From an uncultured Lachnospiraceae bacterium (lineage in GTDB: Bacteria > Bacillota > Clostridia > Lachnospirales > Lachnospiraceae), in the NCBI GenBank assembly GCA_902803625.1, contig CADCQV010000118.1, positions 1 to 16,970 of the forward strand: a stretch of 16,970 bases of DNA, in the 5' to 3' direction. The translations under genes and the position numbers were made by a program. The stretch's first letter is position 1. The number at the start of each line of letters is the position of its first letter. The notes beneath the pieces were generated by a model that did not search any database, was not told the DNA's origin, and was given only the letters and a program-made list of their open reading frames with translations. Below, in pieces: positions 1-7,971 of this stretch.

Positions 1-1261
1 CCTTTGCATACTCCAGAAATTCTCCGGCAAGGGTTACAGCCCGTACATCAAGACTCATATAATAATTGTACAAAACAATGAGGGTTGATACCGGAATGAT
101 CCCTCTCCCCATAAAAACAGCCAGAAGAGTAATAAATATCAGGGATCCAAGCTCACTTACTTCCCATCTTACGAGCTTTATCGTCCAGTTATTGCCCTGC
201 ATAACAAGCCGCTTGTCATTGGCGTCACCAACCCTTTTTTTCGCCTCATTACAGAAGGCTTTCTCCGCACCAAGCTGCTTCACATCCTTCACTCCGCGGA
301 TCATTTCTCCCACGAATCCCGAAAACCTCTCATTTGCACTCCGGAATATCCTGTCATCCGCATAAAGCTTCCGGGTTCTGTATATCTCTATCAAGGATTC
401 CGCAATGAGAAGGCTTAAAGTAAACAGAAATACCCAGAAATTAATGTAGAGCATGGCAAGAAGTATCCCGATATAGTTGACCGCCTGTGCTGTCATATCG
501 GCTATCCTCCCGAAGCCGCTTGCCATACGCACGGTATCTCCGGTAAGACGCTGTATAAATAAGCCGCTCCCTCTCTCCTCAAGGCATTTATTCCTGATCC
601 CGAGCGCCCCCATGACAAGATCACTTTCCAGTACTGAAAGGGTTTCGCATACAACCTTGTTATATCCCTTGTTACTGACTACCAGGAGGAAGTTCTTTAC
701 AAGCTGCACAATGGCAAGAAATATCGCAATAGCTATTACCCTTCTCACGTTGTCATTCATGCTCTGCACGATGATCCTCGCGCTTAATACCGGTGCGATG
801 ACCCCGAGTATAACGCTTATTAACTGGATCACGGTGGACATGATAAGTATTCCCCTCTGCTTACCCACATACTTCCAGGCAAAGGAAATATTATTCCATA
901 ATGTGTTGTATAAGGGAAAACTGAAGCTTACGATATTTTTCCCGCCCCTGTACTCCCATTTTGGCTTATTTTCCGTGGAATCCAGAAGACGCTTTAGTAT
1001 CGGGCTTTCCATGGCAAAGGGATCCGCTTCCTTTCCCTCTATAGAAAGCGTAAGGAAGTAGCATCCCCGCTGTTTTTTCGTATGCACGATAAAGCAGGTC
1101 CCCGTGTCCAGCGCCTCATTAAACAGTAAAAGTATCTCTTCAAAGGTAAGGCGGAAAACAAGCCGTTCATTCGGAAGAACTCCTGCCCTTTCAAGATCCA
1201 GCTCTGCTTTGGAGATGGTTTCCTCAAGCCTTCCTGTTTCAAGTATGCCTTTTATTTTCAA
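1..1261 (-). CDS. ABC exporter (ABC-6TM type), 3' part beyond the window, with extra N-terminal domain
   Basis: The reading frame is open from a TTG at 1261 to the left edge, about 420 codons without a stop. I chose the TTG because AGGAGA lies seven bases before it. Residues 1-125 are soluble and non-standard for an exporter. Within them the stretch FRLTFEEILLLFNEAL resembles the N-box helix of GHKL-type ATPases (inference, weak). Residues from about 135 onward have the exporter membrane pattern: hydrophobic segments around IMSTVIQLISVILGVIAPVL, VIAIAIFLAIVQLVKNFLLV, an adjacent pair before ESLIEIYRTRKLY, and a last pair around LIFITLLAVF. The intracellular-loop-like stretch GEMIRGVKDVKQLGAEKAF is typical of ABC_membrane domains. 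The nucleotide-binding domain would lie outside the window. The gene starts 28 bases after moaA on the same strand, so the two are probably co-transcribed. The substrate is unknown; multidrug, lipid or peptide export are all possible. The family call is good and the N-terminal assignment is uncertain. Confidence 0.8.
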   Translation of the reverse strand, partial: MKIKGILETGRLEETISKAELDLERAGVLPNERLVFRLTFEEILLLFNEALDTGTCFIVHTKKQRGCYFLTLSIEGKEADPFAMESPILKRLLDSTENKPKWEYRGGKNIVSFSFPLYNTLWNNISFAWKYVGKQRGILIMSTVIQLISVILGVIAPVLSARIIVQSMNDNVRRVIAIAIFLAIVQLVKNFLLVVSNKGYNKVVCETLSVLESDLVMGALGIRNKCLEERGSGLFIQRLTGDTVRMASGFGRIADMTAQAVNYIGILLAMLYINFWVFLFTLSLLIAESLIEIYRTRKLYADDRIFRSANERFSGFVGEMIRGVKDVKQLGAEKAFCNEAKKRVGDANDKRLVMQGNNWTIKLVRWEVSELGSLIFITLLAVFMGRGIIPVSTLIVLYNYYMSLDVRAVTLAGEFLEYAK

Positions 1262-1289
1262 TCTGTTTCTCCTGAAAATTTATTGCCTG

Positions 1290-2309
1290 TCATCCACCGA
1301 TCGCCGACATTACGTGCTTTTCGGTGATCTTTTCTCCCTGTGAAAAGGAGTGGGATCCCGGCTTCATAAGAATGCATTTTTCGAATGCCTTTATAAGCGC
1401 TTTTTTCCCGTCACCTGCCTCTGCTTCCCCTCTCAGTATTTCCTTTATCGGAACTCCGGTGTCATAGCAGAGACAGCTTTTCAGATACCCGGTCGAGGTA
1501 AGGCGGATACGGTTGCAGGAATCACAGAACTTTCCGTGGATCGCGCTTATAAAGCCTACCCGTCCGGCAAATCCTTCTTTACGGTAGTAAACCGCGGGAC
1601 CGTTTCCCCGGCTCAGATCATCTCTTTCCATCCCGTTAAAATGCCCGAGGATAAGCGGTATCAGCCTGTCATGCGCTATACCCGGAAAGTCCTTCCCGTT
1701 CCCTATGGGCATAAGCTCTATGAAACGTACATCCACCTTATTTTTTTCCGCAAGCCCTATCAGTGCCTCCACATCATTAGGAAGATCCCCTCCGGTTCTG
1801 TTTTCTTCAGTGCCGAACATCTTATCTATGTCAAGGGAAACGGCATTTATCTTTAAGGGTATCCCCTTATCCAGTGCCTTATCCATTCCGTTTAGAACGT
1901 CCCGGAGCCTGTCGAAACCGGTTATCTGCCTGTATTTATCCGGATCCAGGGTGTCAAGACTCAGGTTGATCCCGTCTAAGCCCGCACTCATAAGCTCATC
2001 CAGCATATCACTTAAGAGTATCCCGTTGGTGGTTATTGATACAGTTTCTATTCCTTTGATTCCCTTCAGCATACTGATAAGCCGGCTCACGCCCCTCCGG
2101 ACAAGGGGCTCTCCCCCGGTGATCCTGAGCTTTGAGATATTAAGTGCTGCAGCAGCCTCCGCTGCCCGGGCTATCTCCTCATAGCTTAGGATCTCCTCCA
2201 TTGCGACGGTCTCAATGTCGTGAGGCATACAGTATCTGCATCTTAAGTTGCAGCGGTCCGTAATGGATATCCTTAAGTAATCTATTTCCCTTCCGTATCT
2301 GTCAAGCAT
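1290..2309 (-). CDS. moaA: GTP 3',8-cyclase (radical SAM), molybdenum cofactor biosynthesis
   Basis: MoaA converts GTP to 3',8-cyclo-7,8-dihydro-GTP, the first step of molybdopterin synthesis. The protein opens MLDRYGREIDYLRIS, the usual MoaA start, so I prefer the ATG at 2309, which has AGGA seven bases upstream, over the upstream in-frame start at 2351. Visible signatures are the radical SAM cluster C20-x3-C24-x2-C27, the GGEP motif at 65-68, RFIELMPIG, the second cluster C262-x2-C265-x13-C279 that binds GTP in this family, and the terminal Gly-Gly needed by MoaA. At 339 residues it is slightly longer than the roughly 330 of E. coli MoaA. The excess is an insertion of about eleven residues between KINAV and VRFIEL, where the usual GxN motif is absent. 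It is divergent from mobA and followed on the same strand by the ABC exporter. The assignment is very secure. Confidence 0.97.
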   Translation of the reverse strand: MLDRYGREIDYLRISITDRCNLRCRYCMPHDIETVAMEEILSYEEIARAAEAAAALNISKLRITGGEPLVRRGVSRLISMLKGIKGIETVSITTNGILLSDMLDELMSAGLDGINLSLDTLDPDKYRQITGFDRLRDVLNGMDKALDKGIPLKINAVSLDIDKMFGTEENRTGGDLPNDVEALIGLAEKNKVDVRFIELMPIGNGKDFPGIAHDRLIPLILGHFNGMERDDLSRGNGPAVYYRKEGFAGRVGFISAIHGKFCDSCNRIRLTSTGYLKSCLCYDTGVPIKEILRGEAEAGDGKKALIKAFEKCILMKPGSHSFSQGEKITEKHVMSAIGG

Positions 2310-2378
2310 ATCTTTTTCCTGCTTCTCCTTACATATACCTTCCGTAAGCACCGCAGATAATAGTACTGCAATTTCTGG

Positions 2379-2407
2379 ATTGTATCATATTTATGCGCTT
2401 TTTAAAA
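2379..2407 (-). promoter_or_regulatory. Candidate promoter for moaA
   Basis: On the minus strand a TACAAT -10 box (2379-2384) lies 17 bases from a weak T-rich -35 region (2402-2407). Initiation near 2372 would give a leader of about 60 bases. The -35 box is poor, so confidence is low. Confidence 0.3.
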
Positions 2408-2449
2408 GCAGGATAAACGCATCTGATGACTCCCGTTCCCTCATTATGT

Positions 2450-2455
2450 TAAAAT
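2450..2455 (+). promoter_or_regulatory. Candidate -10 box for mobA
   Basis: TAAAAT lies 21 bases before the mobA TTG start, with an AGGGGGA ribosome binding site between them. No convincing -35 box is visible at 16-18 bases upstream. It sits in the divergent moaA-mobA intergenic region. Confidence 0.3.
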
Positions 2456-2476
2456 AGATAAAAAGGGGGAAATCCT

Positions 2477-3076
2477 TTGGAACTGTCAGCTTCAATACTT
2501 ATCGGAAAATCCAAACGGATGGGCCGCGACAAAGCCCTCCTTATGCTTGAGGATCAAACCTTTATAGGGCACCTGATACGGGAGTTGTCGGTGTGCTCCG
2601 AGGTTTTCATTGCATCCTCCGTAGATAATGACTATTCCGGATACGGTCTTAAAGTGATAAGGGATGAAAACCGGGATGTGGGACCCTTAGAGGGTATAAG
2701 GATGTCTCTTTTATCCGCTTCACATGACCGGGTTTTTATCTGTGCATATGATCTGCCCTTTTTCAACAGGGAAGTGGTGTTTTACCTGAACCGGCTCATA
2801 GCTCCCGATGAGGACGTCTGTGTTTTCCGGGATAATGAAAGAGTACATCCTCTTTGCGGAATATACAGCCGTCAGATACTTCCGGTCGTTGAAAAGCACA
2901 TTGCGGAGGGCAGATACCGCCTTATGGATCTCCTCCGGGAGGTACGGACAAAGTATATTAGCTTTCAGGACAGCGGACTTCCCGAAGATATCCTCTGTAA
3001 TATAAATACTCCCGAAGAATACCGTGCGCTCTGTGACAGGCTCGGGATAAACCCTGACAGACAGGAGGAAACCTGA
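2477..3076 (+). CDS. mobA: MobA-like molybdenum cofactor guanylyltransferase
   Basis: MobA-type enzymes transfer GMP from GTP to molybdopterin. The start is TTG with AGGGGGA six bases upstream. Family signatures in order are the nucleotide loop with RMGRDKALL (residues 14-22), GPLEGI at 69-74, the metal-binding aspartate in YDLPF (D92), HPLCGIY at 124-130, and NINTPEEY at 175-182. The length of 199 residues is normal. One oddity: the usual LAGG of the N-terminal loop reads LIG here, so one residue of the double glycine appears to be missing (ILIGKSKRMG instead of the expected LxGGxSxRMG). Whether the loop still works cannot be judged from sequence. It is divergent from moaA, which supports a molybdenum cofactor role, and an acyltransferase follows after three bases. 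Confidence 0.88.
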   Translation: MELSASILIGKSKRMGRDKALLMLEDQTFIGHLIRELSVCSEVFIASSVDNDYSGYGLKVIRDENRDVGPLEGIRMSLLSASHDRVFICAYDLPFFNREVVFYLNRLIAPDEDVCVFRDNERVHPLCGIYSRQILPVVEKHIAEGRYRLMDLLREVRTKYISFQDSGLPEDILCNINTPEEYRALCDRLGINPDRQEET

Positions 3077-3079
3077 AAT

Positions 3080-3598
3080 ATGAAAACAGCTTTTCCCTAT
3101 TTTTTTAAGGCGGTCCTTTTACGGCTCAGGGGAACGGATGTACCGCTTACCGGTTCAAGGATCAGCATGACGGTAAAGGTAGAAGGAGGCGGCAGCGTAA
3201 AGATCGGAAGATCGGAGTGCCGTCCCAATGTATATTTTGCCTGCAAAAAGGGAGCAAGGATATTACTTGGGGACAATGTATTCATAAACAGAAATTCAAT
3301 AATAATCTGCCATAATGAGATCACCATAGGCGAGGGCTCATCCATCGGACCCAACGTATGTATATTTGACCATGATCATAAATACGGAAAAAACGGCGTC
3401 ATCAAAGGCTTTGTCGACGGGTCAGTGAGGATAGGGAAAAACGTCTGGATCGGAGCCGGCGCCATCATCTTACGAGACAGCGATATCGGGGACAATTGCA
3501 TTATCGGTGCCGGAACGGTTGTAAAGGGCCATATCCCCGATAATAAAATGGTGCTGTCAAAGGGCGGCAACAGTATAACGGATTTACAGGACAGGTAA
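3080..3598 (+). CDS. Left-handed beta-helix (hexapeptide repeat) acyltransferase
   Basis: This is a 172-residue member of the LbH acyltransferase superfamily, close to the maltose/galactoside O-acetyltransferase and WcaF-like group. The middle and C-terminal parts consist of imperfect hexapeptide turns, for example ILLGDNVFINRNS, ITIGEGSSIGPNV, VRIGKNVWIGAGAIIL and SDIGDNCIIGAGTVV. The histidines in IFDHDHKYG (98 and 100) match the catalytic region of the family. Residues 1-25 are hydrophobic to basic and lack a clear membrane anchor. These enzymes transfer acetyl from acetyl-CoA to a sugar or other acceptor hydroxyl; the acceptor cannot be told. AGGAGG lies 13 bases before the ATG, inside the end of mobA, and the gene starts three bases after the mobA stop, so they form one transcript. 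A link to molybdenum cofactor synthesis is not evident. Confidence 0.88.
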   Translation: MKTAFPYFFKAVLLRLRGTDVPLTGSRISMTVKVEGGGSVKIGRSECRPNVYFACKKGARILLGDNVFINRNSIIICHNEITIGEGSSIGPNVCIFDHDHKYGKNGVIKGFVDGSVRIGKNVWIGAGAIILRDSDIGDNCIIGAGTVVKGHIPDNKMVLSKGGNSITDLQDR

Positions 3599-3634
3599 GC
3601 ACGCCCCCTTCATTAGGGGTAAGCACACCCCCTT
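3594..3634 (+). repeat. Two tandem 17-base repeats, period 24, upstream of comM
   Basis: GGTAAGCACGCCCCCTT (3594-3610) and GGTAAGCACACCCCCTT (3618-3634) differ at one base. The first overlaps the stop codon of the acyltransferase and the second runs into the TTGACA box of the comM promoter. A 5-base-pair hairpin CCCCT-TCATT-AGGGG (3605-3619) lies between them. They could be a recent local duplication or paired binding sites. Confidence 0.8.
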
Positions 3635-3661
3635 GACATCCCGGGAGATCGGTGATACTTT
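3633..3661 (+). promoter_or_regulatory. Candidate sigma-A promoter of comM-dprA
   Basis: The -35 box TTGACA (3633-3638) matches consensus exactly. After a 17-base spacer comes TACTTT (3656-3661), a weak -10 box. The leader to the ATG at 3748 would be about 80 bases and contains two small hairpins, GGGG-ATTT-CCCC (3673-3684) and TCATGC-GTTCT-GCATGA (3690-3706). Confidence 0.5.
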
Positions 3662-3747
3662 ATTCTTCGTTCGGGGATTTCCCCTTGCGTCATGCGTTCT
3701 GCATGAGTTGTTCCATTTTTTCACATACTTTAGGAGATCAGTGTATT

Positions 3748-5277
3748 ATGTTCAGTTCTGTTCATTCTATGTCGCTCCACGGCATCAATGTCCGTGAAGT
3801 ATCTGTAGAGGCGGACGTGTCGGAAGGCGGTCTGCCTGTCTTTGAAATGGTCGGTTTTCTGGGAAGCGAGATAAAGGAATCCCGGGGACGTATCCGCACA
3901 GCATTAAAAAACAGCGGCTTTTTCCTGCCTCCCAAGCGTATCACCGTAAACCTAAGTCCCGCGGATCAGAGAAAAAGCGGCTCCCACTATGACCTTCCGG
4001 TGGCGGTTTCTCTCCTTACCGCTATGGGACTGATACTCCCGGAAATGCTTTCGGATACTGTCATTGCCGGAGAGTTGTCCCTTTCCGGCAAGGTCTTAAG
4101 CGTGAAGGGGATCCTTCCCATGGTCCTTCATTCCCGTAAAAACGGCTATAAGCGTTTCATCCTGCCTCTTGAAAACGCAGAGGAAGGCGGAGCTGCCCCG
4201 GGGATAGAGGTGATAGGGGTCCAGAGCTTAAGAGAGACACTGGAGCTCCTTACAGGTGAAAGGAAGCCTGAACCCGTACACATAGACATAAGTGAATTAT
4301 TAAAAAGAAGACAAAGACACAGTCACGACTTCTGCTCCATCCGCGGCCAGAGGGCGGCAAAGAGAGCGGTTGAGGTATCAGCTTCCGGAATGCATAATAT
4401 CCTCCTCGTCGGACCTCCCGGAGGAGGAAAAAGTATGATGGCAAAATGCCTTCCATCCATTCTTCCTGCCCTTACAGAAGAGGAATGTATGGAGATCACT
4501 GGAATACACAGTATCGCAGGGATACTGGGCAGCGGAGTAGTAACGGAGAGACCCTTCATCAGTCCTCATCATACCGTATCCTCACAGGCTCTTTCCGGAG
4601 GCGGCAGCATACCGAAGCCCGGTGATATATCCCTCGCCCACAGAGGGGTATTGTTCCTTGACGAGCTTCCCGAATTTGACACCAGTACCCTTGAGATACT
4701 GAGACAGCCTCTTGAAGACAGGGAGATACATATCTCAAGAGCAAGCGGCAACTATACGTATCCGGCGGATTTCCTGCTGGCAGCGGCAATGAATCCCTGT
4801 AAATGCGGCTACTATCCGGGACAGAGATGTACCTGCGGTGAGACCGGAGTGAAAAAATATCTGTCAAGGATAAGCAGGCCTCTTTTGGACAGGATAGATA
4901 TAGTGAGCTATGTGGATGAGATTTCTTTTGACGAACTGAATGATGATTCTGTTAAAGAAGAATCCTCGGAAACAATACGCGCCCGGGTAACAGAGGCTTT
5001 TGAAATACAGAAGAAACGCTTTCAGGAAAGTAAGATAAGATTTAATTCTGAAATGACCGGGGATGATATCAGGCTTTTCTGTCCTTTGGGAGATAAGGAG
5101 GAGGAGCTCTTAAGGGAGTCCTTTAAGGCGCTTTCTCTTTCAGCGAGAGGCTATCACAGGATACTCCGCACAGCCAGAACGATTGCGGATCTCGACCACT
5201 CGGACAATATAAACTGCGCACATTTAAGCGAAGCCATTTCTTACAGGATCACCGGAAAGGGAATATGGGATGTCTGA
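3748..5277 (+). CDS. comM: ComM/YifB family Mg-chelatase-like AAA+ ATPase
   Basis: ComM-family proteins are hexameric AAA+ motors; in naturally competent bacteria they help branch migration of incoming DNA into the chromosome. I place the start at 3748, not at the upstream in-frame start 3652, because MFSSVHSMSLHGI matches the family start and AGGAG sits at 3732-3736. That gives 509 residues, the usual size. The N-terminal Lon S5-like domain includes GLPVFEMVG and ITVNLSPADQRK. The ATPase core has Walker A GPPGGGKS (222-229) and Walker B VLFLDE (301-306). A Cys-x-Cys-x7-Cys-x-Cys group follows at 351-363, then the Mg_chelatase_C region ending about LSEAISYR. The next gene, dprA, overlaps its stop codon, the classic comM-dprA arrangement. 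Confidence 0.96.
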   Translation: MFSSVHSMSLHGINVREVSVEADVSEGGLPVFEMVGFLGSEIKESRGRIRTALKNSGFFLPPKRITVNLSPADQRKSGSHYDLPVAVSLLTAMGLILPEMLSDTVIAGELSLSGKVLSVKGILPMVLHSRKNGYKRFILPLENAEEGGAAPGIEVIGVQSLRETLELLTGERKPEPVHIDISELLKRRQRHSHDFCSIRGQRAAKRAVEVSASGMHNILLVGPPGGGKSMMAKCLPSILPALTEEECMEITGIHSIAGILGSGVVTERPFISPHHTVSSQALSGGGSIPKPGDISLAHRGVLFLDELPEFDTSTLEILRQPLEDREIHISRASGNYTYPADFLLAAAMNPCKCGYYPGQRCTCGETGVKKYLSRISRPLLDRIDIVSYVDEISFDELNDDSVKEESSETIRARVTEAFEIQKKRFQESKIRFNSEMTGDDIRLFCPLGDKEEELLRESFKALSLSARGYHRILRTARTIADLDHSDNINCAHLSEAISYRITGKGIWDV

Positions 5278-6178
5278 AACAAAAATAAGATATATCTGCG
5301 CTCTGGAGCCGGAATTCCCGGAGAAGCTGAAAAACATCCCGAACGCTCCGGATGGTATCTATGTCCGGGGCTGTCTCCCCGATCCCGGAAAAAAGACGGT
5401 ATCCATAATAGGCTCCAGAAATAACAGCGAATACGGCAGGGGCGCAGCCGAGTATTTTGCCAGGGGACTTGCAAAGCACGGGGTACAGATAGTGAGCGGC
5501 ATGGCACGTGGTATAGACGGCATATCCCAAAGTACCGCTCTTAAGTCCGGAGGATCCAGCTTCGGAATCCTCGGCTGCGGTATCGATGTGGTATACCCTG
5601 AAGAAAACCGTCTTCTCTACGAAAGAATTCTGGAAAAAGGAGGTCTTATCTCCGAGTATCCCCCGGGAACCCCTCCCAGGGCAGCTCTCTTTCCCCAGAG
5701 GAACAGGATAATATCCGCCCTTTCAGATGTGCTTCTCGTGGTGGAGGCAAGGCAGAGATCCGGAACCTCCATAACCGTCCGCTTTGCACTTGAGCAGGGA
5801 AGGGATATTTTTGCAGTACCGGGCCGCATCACCGATCCCTTAAGCTACGGCTGCAATACCCTGATCGCGGACGGAGCCGGGATCGCCACCTGCCCGGAGG
5901 ACATCCTTGAAGCTCTTGGCTTAATACAGGGCGGACGGAATAAACACAGGAAGCTGAACTTAAATAAATTCAGCGGTCTCAGCGAAACGCAGCTAAAGAT
6001 AATCCGCTGTCTCGATTACAATCCCGTAAGCATCAATGAAATCGCGTCAAAAACCGGCTGCGATCTGTCTGACCTTATGCTGGAGCTCCTGAAGCTTCAG
6101 CTCCTTGGCTGCATAGAAAACGCCGGTCAGGGCTTCTACATCCTGAAGCTGGAAGTCAACGGAGACGGTTCTCGCTGA
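5270..6178 (+). CDS. dprA: DNA-processing protein DprA (Smf)
   Basis: DprA binds incoming single-stranded DNA and loads RecA during transformation; it is also widespread in species not known to be competent. The ATG overlaps the comM stop by eight bases, implying translational coupling. The Rossmann-like core shows SIIGSRNNS (45-53), SGMARGIDG (76-84), GILGCGIDVVYP (99-110), the FPQRNRIIS block (141-149), VVEARQRSGTSIT (157-169), and GRDIFAVPG (177-185). The residue after GIDGIS is Gln where a His is common in relatives. Residues 238-295 form a predicted winged-helix DprA C-terminal domain (SETQLKIIRCLDYNPVSINE and following). The length of 302 is slightly short, mainly in the N-terminal region, which lacks a full SAM-like domain. 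It ends three bases before the convergent chemoreceptor gene, leaving no room for a separate terminator. Confidence 0.96.
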   Translation: MSETKIRYICALEPEFPEKLKNIPNAPDGIYVRGCLPDPGKKTVSIIGSRNNSEYGRGAAEYFARGLAKHGVQIVSGMARGIDGISQSTALKSGGSSFGILGCGIDVVYPEENRLLYERILEKGGLISEYPPGTPPRAALFPQRNRIISALSDVLLVVEARQRSGTSITVRFALEQGRDIFAVPGRITDPLSYGCNTLIADGAGIATCPEDILEALGLIQGGRNKHRKLNLNKFSGLSETQLKIIRCLDYNPVSINEIASKTGCDLSDLMLELLKLQLLGCIENAGQGFYILKLEVNGDGSR

Positions 6179-6181
6179 CTC

Positions 6182-7927
6182 CTATTTTTTACTGTTCTGC
6201 ACTTCTCTTATCAGGTCATAATTGGAATCCTTTCCTTCCACAAAACCTGTAACAGGTGTATTCAGACCCGAAAAATCATTAAATGAAACAAAGGCATCTG
6301 CGATCTTTTTAAGAAGCTCGGGTGAAAGCTTTTTACTGAACGCAATGGCATCCTTCTGAATATTTCCGGTTTTTGATATGATCTTCAGCTTTGAAACATC
6401 CACTCCGTTCTTCTGAGCCTTTTCAAAGGCCTCATTATATGTGGCACCCGCTGCAAAGTCTCCGGCAAGAACACCCTTTATCACATTATCGTGGCTGCCT
6501 GCGAAAGTAATACTCCCGAGATCCCTGTCAGGGTTGAGCCCTGCCTGTCTGATGCTGTAATCGGCATACAGATATCCCGATGCACTGGCCTTATCCACAT
6601 AGCCAAAGTCCCTTCCTCTGAGATCCGAAATGTCATTGATGCCTGAATTTGCCCTCGTGATGATGTATCCGTTGTAATAGTCTTTTCCGTTTACCTTGGG
6701 TGTGGCTACCGGCACAAGCTCTGTGACCTTGCAGGCATCGGTATAGGCCATCGGTGAGAACCATCCCCCGTCCAGAGTTCCATCCTTAATGCTCTTTCCA
6801 AGGGAATTATAGTCCTTAGAGATAACGATCCTGGTCTTCATTCCGATACTCTTAAATATCCTCTCCAGAATAGGAGCATACATATTCTTGATATCTGCCG
6901 GTGAAGTGAAGGGGTTTATGCCGATAGTTATTTCGTCATCTCCCTTGGCCTTCGACATCTCCTGCTGCATCTTGTCGCAGGTATCGTTCAGATTATCACA
7001 GTAATTCAGGAGATCCGATGTCTTTTGCTTATGCTGTCCGATAAGCGTTATGGATTCCTGTGCGTGCGCATTGCTCTCCTCTATTCCGGAAACCAGCTCC
7101 TCAAGCGTATTCTTCATTTCACCGGAGGCAGATACGCTTTCCTTTGTGAGCTGGGTAAGCTCATTGATATTATCCTTGATAACGCTCATGGAATTCTGTG
7201 AGCCGTCCAGCACCCTCACGGTGTCCTTCATCATCTTATGAAGCTCCTCAATAGATGCAGAGGACTCCTCAATGGAAGCGTTTGCCTGTGCTGTTGTATT
7301 TTCGAGAACCTGTATTATCTTTTCGATGTCGTTTACAAATACCGCCGTTTCCTTAGCGAGCTTACCGACCTCTTCCGCAACAACGGCAAATCCCCGTCCA
7401 TGCTCTCCCGCCCTTGCAGCCTCGATGCTTGCATTCAGCGCCAGAAGATTGATCTGTGAAGAGATGGACTGGATATACTGGATATTCTTCTGGATCTCCT
7501 TTGAGGAATTTGACAATTCTTCATTGATGCTCTGAGTGTTCCTGAATGTATTCTCCACGTTTTTCAAGAGATCATAGGTTTCCTTTACGGTACTCTGACC
7601 CTCTGTCACCTGTTCCAGAGTATTGTCGGCTTCCGACTCCACCATTGAGATCCTTTCATTGATCTGCTCACTGCTCTCGGTCACCATACCCACTGCTTCT
7701 TCAGCCTTTTCAACATACTTCATATTGCGTTCTGAAATATCCGCCGACATCTGATTCTGTGAAACCAGTTTTTCAAAGGCTTCTTCATTTTTCTTTGCTA
7801 TCCACAGAAGGTTTCTTGTATCAAAGCCGATAACCTCGATCATTGATCCGATACCCTTGTAAAATGACAGATATTTCCCGTTGTCGCTGTTTTTATTATC
7901 TGTGTTTTCTTTTCTTCTTCCAAACAT
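6182..7927 (-). CDS. Soluble methyl-accepting chemotaxis protein fused to a PhnD-like solute-binding domain
   Basis: The 581-residue protein has two parts. Residues 25-325 are helical, coiled-coil rich and contain the chemoreceptor signalling tip INLLALNASIEAARAGE (159-175) followed by GRGFAVVAEEVGKLAKET, the site that contacts CheA and CheW. Residues 333-575 match the PhnD/phosphonate-binding type of periplasmic binding fold: an opening ITIGINPF, DYNSLGKSIKDGTLDGGWF, YIITRANSGINDISDLRG, the ligand-loop-like ASASGYLYA, and FAGSHDNVIKGVLAGD. I see no signal peptide and no hydrophobic segment long enough to cross a membrane, so the binding domain would face the cytoplasm. The start has AAGGTGGGG upstream. 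The order, with signalling domain first and sensor last, is the reverse of a usual receptor. The ligand is unknown; phosphonate, phosphate or phosphite are inferred from the family only. There is no phosphonate gene nearby. Confidence 0.92.
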   Translation of the reverse strand: MFGRRKENTDNKNSDNGKYLSFYKGIGSMIEVIGFDTRNLLWIAKKNEEAFEKLVSQNQMSADISERNMKYVEKAEEAVGMVTESSEQINERISMVESEADNTLEQVTEGQSTVKETYDLLKNVENTFRNTQSINEELSNSSKEIQKNIQYIQSISSQINLLALNASIEAARAGEHGRGFAVVAEEVGKLAKETAVFVNDIEKIIQVLENTTAQANASIEESSASIEELHKMMKDTVRVLDGSQNSMSVIKDNINELTQLTKESVSASGEMKNTLEELVSGIEESNAHAQESITLIGQHKQKTSDLLNYCDNLNDTCDKMQQEMSKAKGDDEITIGINPFTSPADIKNMYAPILERIFKSIGMKTRIVISKDYNSLGKSIKDGTLDGGWFSPMAYTDACKVTELVPVATPKVNGKDYYNGYIITRANSGINDISDLRGRDFGYVDKASASGYLYADYSIRQAGLNPDRDLGSITFAGSHDNVIKGVLAGDFAAGATYNEAFEKAQKNGVDVSKLKIISKTGNIQKDAIAFSKKLSPELLKKIADAFVSFNDFSGLNTPVTGFVEGKDSNYDLIREVQNSKK

Positions 7928-7971
7928 TTTGTCCCCACCTTATGATATTAAAATAGTAAACAAACTCTTCT

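Noticed and set aside
66..1061. Plus-strand open frames opposite the ABC exporter
   Set aside because: They lie antisense to a continuous minus-strand frame with clear exporter features, and lack ribosome binding sites and recognisable domains.
1350..2184. Plus-strand frames opposite moaA
   Set aside because: moaA carries all family motifs on the minus strand; the plus-strand frames have no motifs.
6150..6200. Shared terminator between convergent dprA and the chemoreceptor gene
   Set aside because: There is a run of T near 6184, but only a four-pair stem precedes it, within coding sequence; support is too weak.
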